A stretch of 64,000 bases of DNA. It comes from Martensiomyces pterosporus. Lineage: Eukaryota > Kickxellomycota > Kickxellomycetes > Kickxellales > Kickxellaceae. The notes beneath the pieces are model-generated. The model was not told the DNA's origin and did not search any database. It saw only the letters and a program-made list of their open reading frames with translations. The position numbers and the translations under genes were made by a program. The DNA is taken from assembly GCA_025201845.1 (NCBI GenBank), contig MU603933.1, positions 48,525 through 112,524 on the forward strand. Reading direction: 5' to 3'. This document shows, one piece after another, positions 46,164-56,900 of this stretch (the stretch's first letter is position 1; each line of letters opens with the position of its first letter).

Positions 46164-46236
46164 CAAGCGAGCACCGGCTTATTATTTATACTGCTTTTGC
46201 ACAAACACTCTGGTCCCTACTGCTAGCAGCGTTGAT

Positions 46237-46720
46237 CTAGAATAGCTTGACTCCATCGGACTCGGCCTTTATATACGCAATGACATCTACCATGAGCACG
46301 AGGCGGATAAAGGGCAAGAAGAAAAGGGGATAGCCCCAAGAGTTTGTCAGTCAGAGGTGCTGTTGTTTCAACGGAAAGCCTTCGTGTTTCAGCAATGGCG
46401 ACGAGCTTACCCTTGGCGTCCTGGTCTCGTGCGAGCCCCTGGAATATCATCTTGTTCCCAGGGATGTACTGCTTGGGTGACCGCAAAAAGCCAAACATGG
46501 ACTCCTCTGTCCACACAACCCCCGACTGCCTCATTGCCTGCGTGTACACGTAGCCATCCACCGTCCCGGCCTCTTTTCCAAAAATGCCCCATAGCGAGGG
46601 CCCTGATTTGTTGCACCCAGGCGCCATTGTGTGGCACAGGCCACAGCGCGTCCGAAACAGCCTTGCGCCCTTAGCCAGGCTTGCTCCAGCATCGCTGTTG
46701 CTCGCTTCTAGTGCAGACAT
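46237..46720 (-). CDS. divergent class I cytochrome c, 2 exons
   Basis: Exon 1 is 46411-46720 and exon 2 is 46237-46286; the 124-nt intron (GTAAGC...GTAG, phase 1) rebuilds DAK-DVIAYIKAESDGVKLF. 119 residues from ATG 46720; an in-frame ATG at 46738 would add six. Heme is held by CGLCH (Cys26, Cys29, His30) and the axial Met is in KQYIPGNKM (Met91). Compared with canonical mitochondrial cytochrome c, GPNLHG is GPSLWG, the loop after CxxCH is TMAPGCNKSG with an extra Cys, and the highly basic partner-docking face looks reduced. It may be the only cytochrome c or a paralogue; the window cannot say. Confidence 0.85.
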
Positions 46721-46738
46721 CACGCAGTAGCTTGTCAT

Positions 46739-47344
46739 ACAGCAAGGGGCAAGGGGAAATAAATAGCATAGATTGCAGTGACTAAAGGGGGAAGAGGAGA
46801 CCACAGGAGCGCTAGAGCGGCTGTTAGGAGGTTGGTGTGTTTTTCTTGAGACCAACGGCATAGCGGAGATGGCGTGATGGCGTATACCCAGCGGCTGTTT
46901 CTGAATCGCGGGCACTAGCCGACCTACCAAGATCTTGATTGGCAGCACACCCCATAGGCAGACTGGTGGTACTCCATGGCTGCTCTCTACAGAATGGCAG
47001 CGTAGCAGCGGGACCAGACTGACCGGCTCTGATGGCGAATAGTCCCCCAGACCGAAAGAGCAAGCGATAAGCCCCCACCTGTAGTTCACGTGGCATTGCC
47101 CGTAAACACAGCATGATCTTCAGAGCCTACACCAGATAGCTCTGATATTGGCGAGGATTTCAGAGCAGCACACGTTTACTCTCCCTCCAGCCTACTGCGC
47201 GGCACTCCCGGCTAGCATACAGTTCGTCTGTCGTCCTCTTGCCCCATTTCTCTGTTTTTCGTTTTTTATTTGCAGCAGTCCGAGAAAAAAAAACACCACA
47301 TCGCCACAACATCCACCATCACAGCACAGCCTTTACACACGAGG
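46739..47344. other. divergent intergenic region (cytochrome c / unknown gene)
   Basis: 606 bp between start codons. Pyrimidine-rich stretches and an A10 tract near 47285 are seen; no gene. Confidence 0.4.
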
Positions 47345-48114
47345 ATGTCGACGATCGGATTACCTATGGCAACCAAACGATCCGTGCGGTTTAAGCGATA
47401 TTCATGGAACAAAGCAAACGATGGGTCATTTCCACCTATACCAAACCCCAGCAAAACCACAGCGCTCGATATTGTTTTGCACAAATCCATACCGCGGACC
47501 ACAGCTGAAAACAGGCAACCACAACCACAACCGCAACCACAACCGCAACCAAGCGCTGTCTCCACCGTGACACCTTCGACAAAGCAGGAAACGGTAGAAC
47601 CTACCACCACCAGTAACACAGCTGTTGCTGAAAAGCCAGCGGTCACGCACAAGAAGAATACGAGGCACTACGGGACCAAACGAAAGGTATGCACACCATT
47701 GATTACAGCCTGTACGCAACTATGCTACAACTTATTTATGCGATCGCACTGTGCTGACACGCGGCATATATATTTCAATGGGCTAACGGTTAGGGTGTCT
47801 ACTTGGGTCCATCGTGGGACGACGCAGCTGGGCAGCTGCCATCCTCAGCAACAGCCGACGACAAGGATTTTGACTCGCTATTATCAGAGTTGGTAAGGAT
47901 TAGTTGGCTAATTTGAGCAACTAGACCAGCAAGATGTGGGGCAGGCTGTATACACACAAGCATGTATTCTACTAATCACTCTGGGCGTAACATGTCTGCG
48001 TGCATGTAGCAAAACCACCAGGACTCTACACTCACACATGCATCAAAGAATAAGAACAAAAAGAAGAGGCGCCGCAATAAGGCCGCATCTGGAAGCAGCC
48101 TCAACAGCGCCTGA
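47345..48114 (+). CDS. unrecognised three-exon basic protein
   Basis: Model: 47345-47686 (114 codons), 47794-47892 (33 codons), 48022-48114 (30 codons plus stop); 177 residues. Introns are 107 nt (GTATGC...TTAG) and 129 nt (GTAAGG...CCAG), both phase 0, and each exon stays open only in this frame. The N-terminus has KRSVRFKRYSWNKAND; the middle has a (PQ)n run and Thr/Pro/Ala low complexity, then HYGTKRK. Exon 2 is acidic-aromatic (YLGPSWDD..., FDSLLSEL). The C-terminus is a basic cluster (SKNKNKKKRRRNKAA), a likely nuclear or nucleolar signal. I do not recognise a family. Consistent splice phase over three exons is the main support. Confidence 0.6.
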
Positions 48115-48573
48115 GCGCCAAATTATAGACTGCCTTGCAAGGTCTATCGCTCTCTTCTACCTTGCAGCCCTTTGTTTTACTTAGACACAGCAATAGCAGC
48201 CATTTCCGCAGCGGAAGCAGCAAAGAAATGACAGCGCCAATAAACCGCACTTTGTTGTGCAAATGCTCATACATGGATACTGGCTGGCCAACGCCTGCAC
48301 TCCATCGAGGCACTCATCGCCAGGGTAGGGACCCCACGCGGCTCCATACGAACATCTCTGTGTCTGACATTGGTGTAGTGTGTCCGTGCTTCTCATTCAA
48401 CGATGAATAGGGAAGCCAACGGACGCTCAGAAAGCAAAATGCCGGAGACGAAAGCAAATGTGGATAGGGAAGCCACAGTTTGAACATTTGATTTATACAA
48501 AACACGAACAAAAGCCAGCTAGTGTGTACAAGAAACAGAGCTAGCCCTCCTTCCCTATTGCCTAGGTATCCTC
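48115..48573. other. convergent intergenic region
   Basis: 459 bp between convergent stops; no gene or RNA recognised. Confidence 0.4.
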
Positions 48574-48846
48574 TTAGCAGCAGCAACAGCAGCAATGGCA
48601 GTGGTGGTGGCCCTTGCACTCATGCTTGGGCTCCTCCTTCTTCGGTGGCGGGGGCGGGGGCTCCTTCTTAGGCGGGGGCTTCTTTGCGAGGCAGCACTCG
48701 CACTTGCCACAAGTGCAGCAGGTGACGCTGACGACGAATTCGTCGCCCTTCTTGACGGCAGGGACGTAGGCCTTTGGATACCACTGCAGGTGCTGCTCTC
48801 TTTCGGCCAGCTCCTGGAAGAATCCGCCTTGCTTCCAAATCGCCAT
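48574..48846 (-). CDS. small Cys/His-rich protein 1 (oligo-Cys tail), family unknown
   Basis: 90 residues, single exon, no signal peptide. Residues 1-40 are an ordinary globular-looking stretch (MAIWKQGGFFQEL..., with YVPAVKKGDEFVVSVT, probably beta-strands). It is followed by CCTCGKCECC, a Pro/Lys/Glu linker (about 55-72) and a tail HHHCHCCCCCC at the very C-terminus. It has 15 Cys in 90 residues. A TATAAAAGG box lies 235 nt upstream. It is the first of four comparable minus-strand genes to 58.1 kb. Composition suggests metal or thiol chemistry (metallothionein-like), but there is no homology I can cite. Confidence 0.72.
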   Translation of the reverse strand: MAIWKQGGFFQELAEREQHLQWYPKAYVPAVKKGDEFVVSVTCCTCGKCECCLAKKPPPKKEPPPPPPKKEEPKHECKGHHHCHCCCCCC

Positions 48847-49080
48847 TCCTTGCTTTTTGTCGCAGGTTGTTTGTCGTGTACGGTGGAATGATGAAACTAT
48901 ACTTGAGCCGTTCGTGATGCGCGTGTCCTGATGTGTCCCTCAACGAAATGCTGCGGTGCAATGCGTAGTGATGGAAGGAATATGTGTGTTGATGGTGGTG
49001 CTGGGACAGAGTTAACAAGCAGAGCTAGATGCAAGCAGAGGAAGAAAAGAGAGGAGCGGGATTGGGCCATGCCACCTTGT

Positions 49081-49089
49081 CCTTTTATA
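49081..49089 (-). promoter_or_regulatory. TATA box of Cys/His-rich gene 1
   Basis: The minus strand reads TATAAAAGG, 235 nt upstream of the start codon. The identical nonamer precedes Cys/His-rich gene 4. Confidence 0.6.
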
Positions 49090-50273
49090 CAATGGACACC
49101 ACCGTGTCCCGCTACTGCCTTTCTTCTTGCCTTGCGGGCCCTGTTTTCCTTCTCTTCGTTTGGCGTAGATCCTCGCTCCAAAAAGCGCAGGCAGGAGAGG
49201 CACATTGCACTCTACTAGGCACGCCTCACACGTTATGCACGCCCACTCACACTATACTCGCCCCCACCTTAATACAATCGGTAATCGCCAACATGAAATT
49301 AGATCCCCTCTTGGTATGCCAAACTCCCTGTGGCAGAGGGACTGCCTCGTGTACGGGCAATGGTGGTGGACAGGATGATGATGGACAGGATGCACACGCA
49401 CATGGGAGGTGCAATGTCCAAAGTGCCTGAACATCATGGGTGGAGCAGGCATCGCACTCAAGACACCATGCGCAGTCAAGGCAGATGTCGCACCCGGTGC
49501 CACTTTGGTGCGCACATCGACATGGCCACGCAGCAGTGAAGGAAATGCAAATGCCCGCTATACATGTATTTGGCGCTTCAGAGGTGGGGCGTTCTGAGAA
49601 TGCCTATTATATCATGTGCCATTGTGCCATCAGCACCATCAGCACCATCCCGCCCAACAAAAACTCTCTTGTCGCCCTTGCATCGGATTTCAAGTGTGCT
49701 GTCGCCAACATTGTTCGTTGCTGACGCCAACTTAGAGCGCAATTCGCTGGACGGCTATATTTCTATTATGCATAGGTTGTCTAAAAATCATTCTCCGCAT
49801 CAGGCTGGCACCAGATGACACAGCCGGGGCAACAAAGAATCTGTTGTTACACTCTATAAACACATGTATTTGTATATTTATGACAAATGCGTCCCTGTCG
49901 CACGCATTGTGAGGGGAGGGGTGCACTAGACGGCGGGCTAGAAAAGGAAAGAGCTATTTTGTGAATGCCTGTAATGAATGACAAGAGGAAAATAAGTAAG
50001 CATGAACAGCAGAGGGCAGACTGAATGAGGCAGCGGGCGTGTACACAATAGCAAAGGGCCCTGGCCTGTGGTGTCGATGGAAGAGGAAAAAAAAAAGGCT
50101 GCTCGGCGGAACGGAGAGCCAGAGGGAGGAGGGGACAGCTTTTGGCGGCTGGGTTAAAAATAGACAGACCGGCAACGGGAAAAATAATAAAAGCAGCCAC
50201 AGCAAAATTGCTCAGTCAGTAGGAGGGGGAGAGAGCGATCGGCCTCGCACCCCGCAGGATGGAACAGACGCGC
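49090..50273. other. intergenic region between Cys/His-rich genes 1 and 2
   Basis: About 1.2 kb. A plus-strand frame around 49296-49430 (MKLDPLLVCQTPCGRG...) is Cys/Gly/His-rich but short, has no supporting homology or splice structure, and is not called. Nothing else is recognised. Confidence 0.35.
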
Positions 50274-50519
50274 TTAGTGGCAGCTGCAGTGGCAGCAGCT
50301 GTGCCCGTGGTAGACGTAGGTGACGGCGGCGGCGGCGGCGGCCTTCTTCGCCTTCTCCTCCTCCTCCTTCTTCTTCTTGGCGGCCTGGATCTTCTTGCAC
50401 TCGTCGCAGATACAGACCTCGACCTTGTGAGGAGTGCTGTTGATGGTGATTGTGCTGGTTCCGTTGCTAACGTCAAAGACGCCGGCCTTGGTGAAGTCGT
50501 AGTGGAAATAGGTAGACAT
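50274..50519 (-). CDS. small Cys/His-rich protein 2, family unknown
   Basis: 81 residues from ATG 50519; the frame is open further upstream but the TATA box sits at 50662-50670, about 143 nt upstream of this ATG. N-terminal part (MSTYFHYDFTKAGVFDV..., STITINSTPHKVEV) looks like beta-strands. It is followed by CICDECKKIQ, then a charged/Ala helix (KKKKEEEEKAKKAAAAAA) and the tail YHGHSCCHCSCH. The CxCxxC motif and helix composition closely resemble the repeat unit of gene 3, and the Cys/His tail resembles gene 1. This links the set. No signal peptide. Confidence 0.72.
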   Translation of the reverse strand: MSTYFHYDFTKAGVFDVSNGTSTITINSTPHKVEVCICDECKKIQAAKKKKEEEEKAKKAAAAAAVTYVYHGHSCCHCSCH

Positions 50520-50661
50520 TGGTGGCGATTCCCTAAAGCCTGCTGTGGTTGGAATTACGGTAGAGTAGCGGATGCTAGAGCTGGTGGGAGAAGAGAAAGG
50601 AAGAGCGTGCTGTTGTGTCGGACCAGGCAGTTCGAGGGACAAGCAGGGGTGTGGGAGCGAG

Positions 50662-50670
50662 CTTTTATAT
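50662..50670 (-). promoter_or_regulatory. TATA box of Cys/His-rich gene 2
   Basis: The minus strand reads ATATAAAAG about 143 nt upstream of the start codon. Confidence 0.55.
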
Positions 50671-52843
50671 GCGGCGGGAAACCCAAGGGGCAGGCAGAAG
50701 ATGAGGTAGAAAGAAACAAGGTAGGGGGAGCGGGGGCGAGGGGGTGGTGGATTGCCCCGATGCTCATGTCAAGGTTTGTCCACTGGTGCAGCGGCAATGG
50801 CAGCAGCGCCTGCGTATCTTTCGCCCTTAACAATCCTGCTCTTTGCCTGCTGCGGATGGCCCTGTGGAGAAAAGGAAATCAGAGCAGCAGCTCCAGCCTG
50901 CGCTCGCCCCCCCTGCTCTCCCTTTTCGCTTGTGAGCGAACGACGCGCAAAAGCCTAATGGCAATGCCTGTTTTCGTGCGCCATTTGCCTCCAAAGGAAG
51001 GCATTTAGATTTGCATTTCCAGATGGGGCACGGCCTTGGAACTCCCCACCCACTGCCACAGCAGCTACTGGCTTGCGCCAATGCGCACCATCGGCCCTGT
51101 AGGAAAGGACTGCGCTATAAAAAAGCTCTGTTTTAGGCCCATTTTGCAGTAGCTCTCTCTTTGCATCGCGCCTTATTACTATTTCTTTGTATCCGAGCTA
51201 CAATATGACGGTGCCTGCTGTTAGAATGCGCCTTGCCCGCTCCTTGTTTTGCTGGTTGCGTGCCTATTGCTTGCCTTGATTGTCGTGGAATGAATGGCCC
51301 ACCCCTTTCATCTATTCGTTTACCCACTCGGATGCACGCATGCCTCGAGCACGTTTCTGGTTTAGATGAAATGAGATGTGCATTCCAGCATGCGCACCCT
51401 CCCTTGGCTTGCTAAAGCCCTGCCATACACCCCGGACTCGGCATTCTTACGAAAGACCAAGGGAATGCTCTTGGCATCAGCAGAGGAGCCATGCCATCTG
51501 CGCATGTGTGCTTCGTTTCAGGTCATACAGATGGCCAACCTGCGTATACTATTGCTTGATTTTTCTCGCCGTGCGATTGGAGAAAGGCGAGGAAAGTCAA
51601 CACCCCGCAGCACTGTTGATATTTATCTTCTGGGCTGCTGGCCGCTGTTTGGGTGCCGTTTCCATGGGTGCCAGGTGCATCATAAAAAAGATGCAGCAAC
51701 AAGCTGTAGAAACATGCGGCAGAGGGGTATCGGACGCTTAAACCAAATCCGCAGCCAGACCCTTTTCGCTGATATGCATCATTTTTCTATCTGCCATGCT
51801 CCTGCCATGCTCCTGCCGTGGGTCATGCACAAAGCGCACCCATGCGTTTCTGCTATTCAGTAAGCACGCACACAAATCCACGGATCTCTTACTGTCATCG
51901 CCTCTAGCAGATATGTTGGGGGCATGGAGCCGTGATTTCTCTTGCCAACCGCGAATGCTCAGGACCTACTGGCTCCTGCATGCCCATGTCGGCAATTCAG
52001 TACTGATGTCCAGGTCTCACAGATCAACAGTACCCTCCCCCCAACAGGACATGCCACAAGGCGTCGTATGTGGGAGGCACGCCTACTGCTTTTGTTGCCA
52101 GGCACTGAGAGGCACTGGAAACCCACACCAACGAAATGCCTCGAGAGCCTCAGTGTGAGAGATGTAGCTTGGTGCTAAGTAGCAGGATACTTTAATATAT
52201 GCACCTTGCTTCTCTGGCTGCATATACAGCAAGTGTATAACAATATACTCTCGCCTGTAGTGGCTCTATAAGTGCTTGCTTCAGCCCAAAGGAGGCACAG
52301 CAGTGTTTGCTCATATTCAGACATCTGTGGAAATGGACTAGCCAGGGAAATCAAACCATCAACACGCGTGTCCCGCGATGCATACGCTGCGGCACTCGAG
52401 TGTGCATTGTTCTGCCCGGGCTTTTTTTTGCTATGCTTATTTATAATCGTATACATAGACAAATGTGCCGACAGTGCGCATGGGTGGAGGCGAAAATAGA
52501 GCAATGCCAGGAGGTGAATGTAGTTATCTTTATACAAAGAGACACAGGAAAGAGGAGAGAAATGAACTGAGAGAAAAGGGGGAATATGAAAGGTGGTGTG
52601 GGTAGTGTGCAAGACAGAAAGACAAAGGGAAGAGAGGCGTGTGTGGGGCAGCAGGCTGGCTGGCTAGGCCAAAGAAATAAATAAAAATTAAATAACGTGT
52701 GCATTGCATATTCTCGTTACACCTCGCCCACATGCATTATTTCGCTGCCTCGCTATATCTGTGCGTGTCGCCAAGAGCGAGAGAATGCCGCTTGCCAGTC
52801 AATGGACTGCCAAACTGAGCCAGCATGAGGCGCCAGCATCCCT
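50671..52843. other. 2.2-kb intergenic region between Cys/His-rich genes 2 and 3
   Basis: No convincing gene on either strand; open frames are short and of non-coding composition. No RNA gene recognised. Confidence 0.4.
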
Positions 52844-53929
52844 TTACATGCAGTTGGCAAAGTTTGTAAAGAAGCTGCTGCTGTAGCAAGGAACGTCCCG
52901 GCGGTAGTTGTTGAATGGGCTCCAAGCCGATGCAAATGGCGAGTAGCTAACGATCGGTGGCGTGCAGACAACGGCGCCCTGGCACTTGGGGCACTTGCAC
53001 TTGCCATCGTCCTTGGGCTTGCTTGCCTCAGCAGCCTTTTTGCACGTCGGGCAGTCGCACTTCTCTGCCTTCTTCTTCGCCTCCTCGGCGGCCTTTACGC
53101 ATGTGGGGCATGAGCACTTCTCGGCCTGTGCCTTGGCGGCGGCGGCAGCCTTGCAGGTTGAGCACTGGCACGCGGCAGCAGCAGCCTTCTTCTTCGCCTC
53201 CTCCTCGGCGGCCTTTTTGCACGTCGGGCAGTCGCACTTCTCTGCCTTCTTCTTCGCCTCCTCGGCGGCCTTTACGCATGTGGGGCATGAGCACTTCTCG
53301 GCCTGTGCCTTGGCGGCGGCGGCAGCCTTGCAGGTTGAGCACTGGCACGCGGCAGCAGCAGCCTTCTTCTTCGCCTCCTCCTCGGCGGCCTTTTTGCACG
53401 TCGGGCAGTCGCACTTCTCTGCCTTCTTCTTCGCCTCCTCAGCCGCCTTCTTGCACGTCGAGCAGTCACACTTCTCTGCCTTCTTCTTCGCTTCCTCGGC
53501 GGCCTTTATGCATGTGGGGCATGAGCACTTTTCAGCCTGTGCCTTGGCGGCAGCGGCGGCCTTGCAGGTTGGGCACTGGCACGCGGCAGCAGCGGCCTTC
53601 TTCTTGGCTTCTTCCTCGGCAGCCTTCTTGCACGTCGGGCAGTCGCACTTCTCTGCCTTCTTCTTCGCCTCCTCAGCCGCCTTTATGCATGTGGGGCATG
53701 AGCACTTCTCGGCCTGTGCCTTGGCGGCGGCGGCAGCCTTGCAGGTTGAGCACTGGCAAGTGTCAGGCTTCTTGGGCGGTGCGTCGCCCTTGCGGATGAC
53801 GAATGTCTGCTCCTTCTCCGAGAGGTTGATGGGCAGGCTGGTCCAGTCGTCTGCGTCGCACTTGTATGTGGGCACAGGGAGCCCTGGCTCGCTGTCAAAG
53901 TAAGGAGTCTTCACCAGGCGGTAGGTCAT
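52844..53929 (-). CDS. CxCxxC-repeat protein (Cys/His-rich gene 3), family unknown
   Basis: 361 residues, single exon. Residues 1-57 are non-repetitive (MTYRLVKTPYFDSEPGLP..., EKEQTFVIRKGDAPPKK). Residues 58 to about 310 contain fourteen CxCxxC motifs in three flavours, CQC[SP]TC, CSCPTC and CDC[PS]TC, each followed by a 12-16-residue Ala/Lys/Glu/Gln spacer that should be helical. One module (Q, S and D motifs) is 59 residues. The last motif is CKCPKC, and the C-terminal 45 residues are aromatic/Ser/Asn-rich (SPFASAWSPFNNYRRD) with three more Cys. No signal peptide or membrane segment. Possible roles are metal storage, a redox polymer or a cross-linked structural protein; all are guesses from composition. 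Confidence 0.78.
   Translation of the reverse strand: MTYRLVKTPYFDSEPGLPVPTYKCDADDWTSLPINLSEKEQTFVIRKGDAPPKKPDTCQCSTCKAAAAAKAQAEKCSCPTCIKAAEEAKKKAEKCDCPTCKKAAEEEAKKKAAAAACQCPTCKAAAAAKAQAEKCSCPTCIKAAEEAKKKAEKCDCSTCKKAAEEAKKKAEKCDCPTCKKAAEEEAKKKAAAAACQCSTCKAAAAAKAQAEKCSCPTCVKAAEEAKKKAEKCDCPTCKKAAEEEAKKKAAAAACQCSTCKAAAAAKAQAEKCSCPTCVKAAEEAKKKAEKCDCPTCKKAAEASKPKDDGKCKCPKCQGAVVCTPPIVSYSPFASAWSPFNNYRRDVPCYSSSFFTNFANCM
52990..53760 (-). repeat. 177-bp coding tandem repeat of the CxCxxC protein
   Basis: The DNA repeats with a 177-bp period (59 codons); for example, the segment starting ttgcaggttgagcactggca is at 53151 and again at 53328. One module carries an extra 57-bp sub-unit (a second CDC motif, about 53440-53496). 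Near-identity suggests recent expansion or homogenisation, and copy number may vary between isolates. Confidence 0.9.
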
Positions 53930-56900
53930 TGCTGTCGATTGGTATTGTTCTTTGGCTGTGGATGTGTCTTGCTGTTCAACCTATGTTTGGCTAAGGCAGA
54001 GAAGTGGTGGTGTGGGCATCAGTGCCTGTGTCGTGCAGTGGCCTGGCCACTCTGTAACGAGGGCTCCGGATATCGCCAACGGCCGTTTGGATCTGTGGGT
54101 GTGTGGAGGCTGTTTGCGTGGAGCGCACACCCACGGAGAAGGGGCACAGAGGACCAGCTGGCTAACCCTGGTGCTTGTTTATGGACCCATGCAGCCAGAA
54201 CGAGGGCGTGCGTGCGGGCTGAAAACAAGTAAATAAAAGGACCACCACAGCACTATACCATGCGTCACATAGCCCCAAATGACAAGCAGCAATCAGTGTC
54301 GGCAAAAGCGCGCGCTTGCCGCCATTACCCTTGCTCCACTGCAGCCCCAGCGGGTTGCTGATAGCTCTTTCCGGGCCATGAAAGCAAGCGCATGCATGGA
54401 TCGACATCGATTTTTCATCCTTGTGTGGGCCGGAGAGGTGGGCGATTACGGCTTGTGGCATATAACCAATTACCACCTATTTGCCCTTTGCATGAATACG
54501 TGCATGCGCATTCGCCCCCCCTGCTCGCATGCACGCAAAAAGGGGAGTGAGCGGAGTGAGCGGCAATTGCGTGTATGGCGCCGCTGCTTAAAGCCAAAGT
54601 CTGCTTCTAGCTGACGCAGCTTCTTTCCAGCGCCAGATACAACGCCCACTCCTGCCCGAACATGGGGGTGGTGGCAGCGGTGCCAACATGGGAAACGGGC
54701 AAGATAATGGCGCAGAGGAAGGGGAGGGAGGGAGGGAGGACAGGTGACGAGGGTATGGGCAATAGGTTCGTGGTGCAGGCTGAGTGCGCTGCTTCTGGCC
54801 ATAAGATACTTACCCTTGCTGCTGTTAGGCGCTGTGGCGGGGGATAGAGGCGGACGGGTGGATTCAGGCAGGCAGGCAGTAAGCCGAGCGATGAGCTGTT
54901 CGACAGAGCAGGAGCGATTGCAGTATGAATGGCACTTGGGTGCTGCGCTGGCTTGATTTGCAGCTATGTGAGAACAGACAAGTACAGGGTAGGCCTGTGG
55001 CTGTGTGGGTAGTTGCTGGAGCGAGTAAAGCGTCTGCTCTGTGCACGCAGGCAAAGGCTATTTAAGGCTGAGAAGTTGAAGTAGCTTGAAGAGGTGGGAG
55101 ATGGAGAAGGAGGAGGTGGAGGTAGGGAGGGAGGCGGCGGAGAAAGCAGTTGTTATATAGTCGACGGGAAAGGAGGCAGCGGATCCGGCCTCAGCCTAGC
55201 GAATAATGCCCAATGTTGAATGCATGTTTGTAGGTGTCGGCCTAAACAGTGTGTCAGCGTGCGCAGTGTGAATGTGCGCTTTTACATGGAAAAGAGGGAC
55301 CATCGAGGCAGCAGCTATAAAAAGTGCAAGGTGTATGATCCTTTCGTGCACATTTTATTGTGCGCTCAAACACTCGCTTGCCTTGTCCCGGTGACAGAAA
55401 TGAAAAACAGGTGCGGTGACCGCCATGTCGTCGTGCATCTGCTTTATGTGCATGGATGGCACTTCCAATTCCCAGTGAACCGCACCGCAAGTGCGTTGAT
55501 TTTTCTTCGGCTGCGCAACCCACACAGTGCACGTATGACACGCTGCAGACTATGGCAGAGAGAGGTGGCGCCTCTGGGGCTCTTGCTACGGCCGTGTACC
55601 GCAGAACACGCCTTGTGGGGGTTTCCTTGCTATAAAGCAGTACGTGTTCTGCCGCTGGCTGAGCTACAGCGCTGGCTGCAGTGCTTTGCGTGCATGCAAA
55701 CAGGCACTGCTACAGATGCCAACCTGGGAAAGCAGATGCGGGTGGTTAGCGTCGCTCGCCTGCCCCTCGCTTAGCCACATCGCCTGTTGGCTGCTCCCTC
55801 TCCCCCTCTTCTCCCCCAATCCTTGGATCTGTGCATGCCATTCCATTCTGCGTGTGCTTCGCTGTCTGCAGCAGCTGTGGTTGACAGAGCCGGCAAAAGC
55901 AAGAGGCTTATCCTGCAAGCTCTTTCTCCCACCACGATTCAGCCACACAACAGGACCGCTGCTCATTTGTATCCATCCCACTACACCTGCCTGCTGGTGC
56001 TGAGTGTTGTTTACACTTTTGACTTTGGCTTTTCTCTGCTCTCCTGGCGTTGTTCCCCCTTATCCTGCCAGCAGACAGCATGGCGCAGTGTTGATGCAAA
56101 ACAGCAGGGTCTGTATCCATTGTAGGCGCTGTATTGGCTCTTGCGCAGCATGCTGTGTATCTGCACTGTCTCAAGGAGCTGCCAGCAGCTAAAGAGAGGG
56201 AGCATGCCAGCAGGCCGCGCCATATGCACAAGCCCGCTGCCTCACTGTGTTTCACCAAAGGGTGCGTGTGTTGAGGTGCTGGTTCCCGGCCCAGTGACAT
56301 CTCAAATCCTGGCCCCACTTGTCACAGACAACACGCGTGTCACAGGGAGAATCGGGAGAAGGGAATCCAGATGCAAGACTTCTCCCTACAGCTGTGCGCT
56401 CAGACATGGCCCCCAGCGACACATATGCTCCTCGCCTTCTGCCGCCGCACCTGTCTACGTAAAAAAAAAAGGCTGCAACGGCGCATACGCAGGCAGAAGC
56501 GCGATTGGCGTGGGGCATAAGCAATAGTGGGATGTGGAAGTAATGACCGCATTTGATTGGGCAACCCCCGCACAGCACGCCCACTATTTCACAAAGAGCG
56601 CAAATCAGGCATATGCACGCATCATGCACGCTATGACATTTGCAAGGCAACCATGATGTCTGAGCGCACCTCCACAGCTTGCAAACGCTGAGTGACCTAG
56701 GGGCAGATCCCCGTCCCCGCTGGACGATCCTTGCATCCGGCCCGCATTGCGCCCCAAATGCAGATATGCAGACGTCAAAGCGCACAGCATGTCGGATCCC
56801 CTCCTCCACACCCTGGGCTGCATTGTTTTTCCACCCGCTCTACCGCTGCTCGCTCTGCCCATGGCTCTGACGTGTCTGAAAATCGGCTGTTGCAGGGATG

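Noticed and set aside
49296..49597. Possible fifth Cys/His-rich gene on the plus strand
   Set aside because: The frame MKLDPLLVCQTPCGRG... is short, Cys density falls quickly, neighbouring frames need unsupported introns, and the strand is opposite to the four accepted genes.
53028..53800. Long plus-strand frames opposite the CxCxxC gene (His/Phe/Ala- and Arg/Ser/Pro-rich)
   Set aside because: They are repeat-generated shadows of the minus-strand coding repeat; the minus strand has the non-repetitive start and end and codon-level sense.
55220..55774. 184-codon plus-strand frame in the gene desert
   Set aside because: Amino-acid composition (Cys, Arg, Leu, Val without motif) is that of random GC-rich DNA; no domain, no conserved start context.
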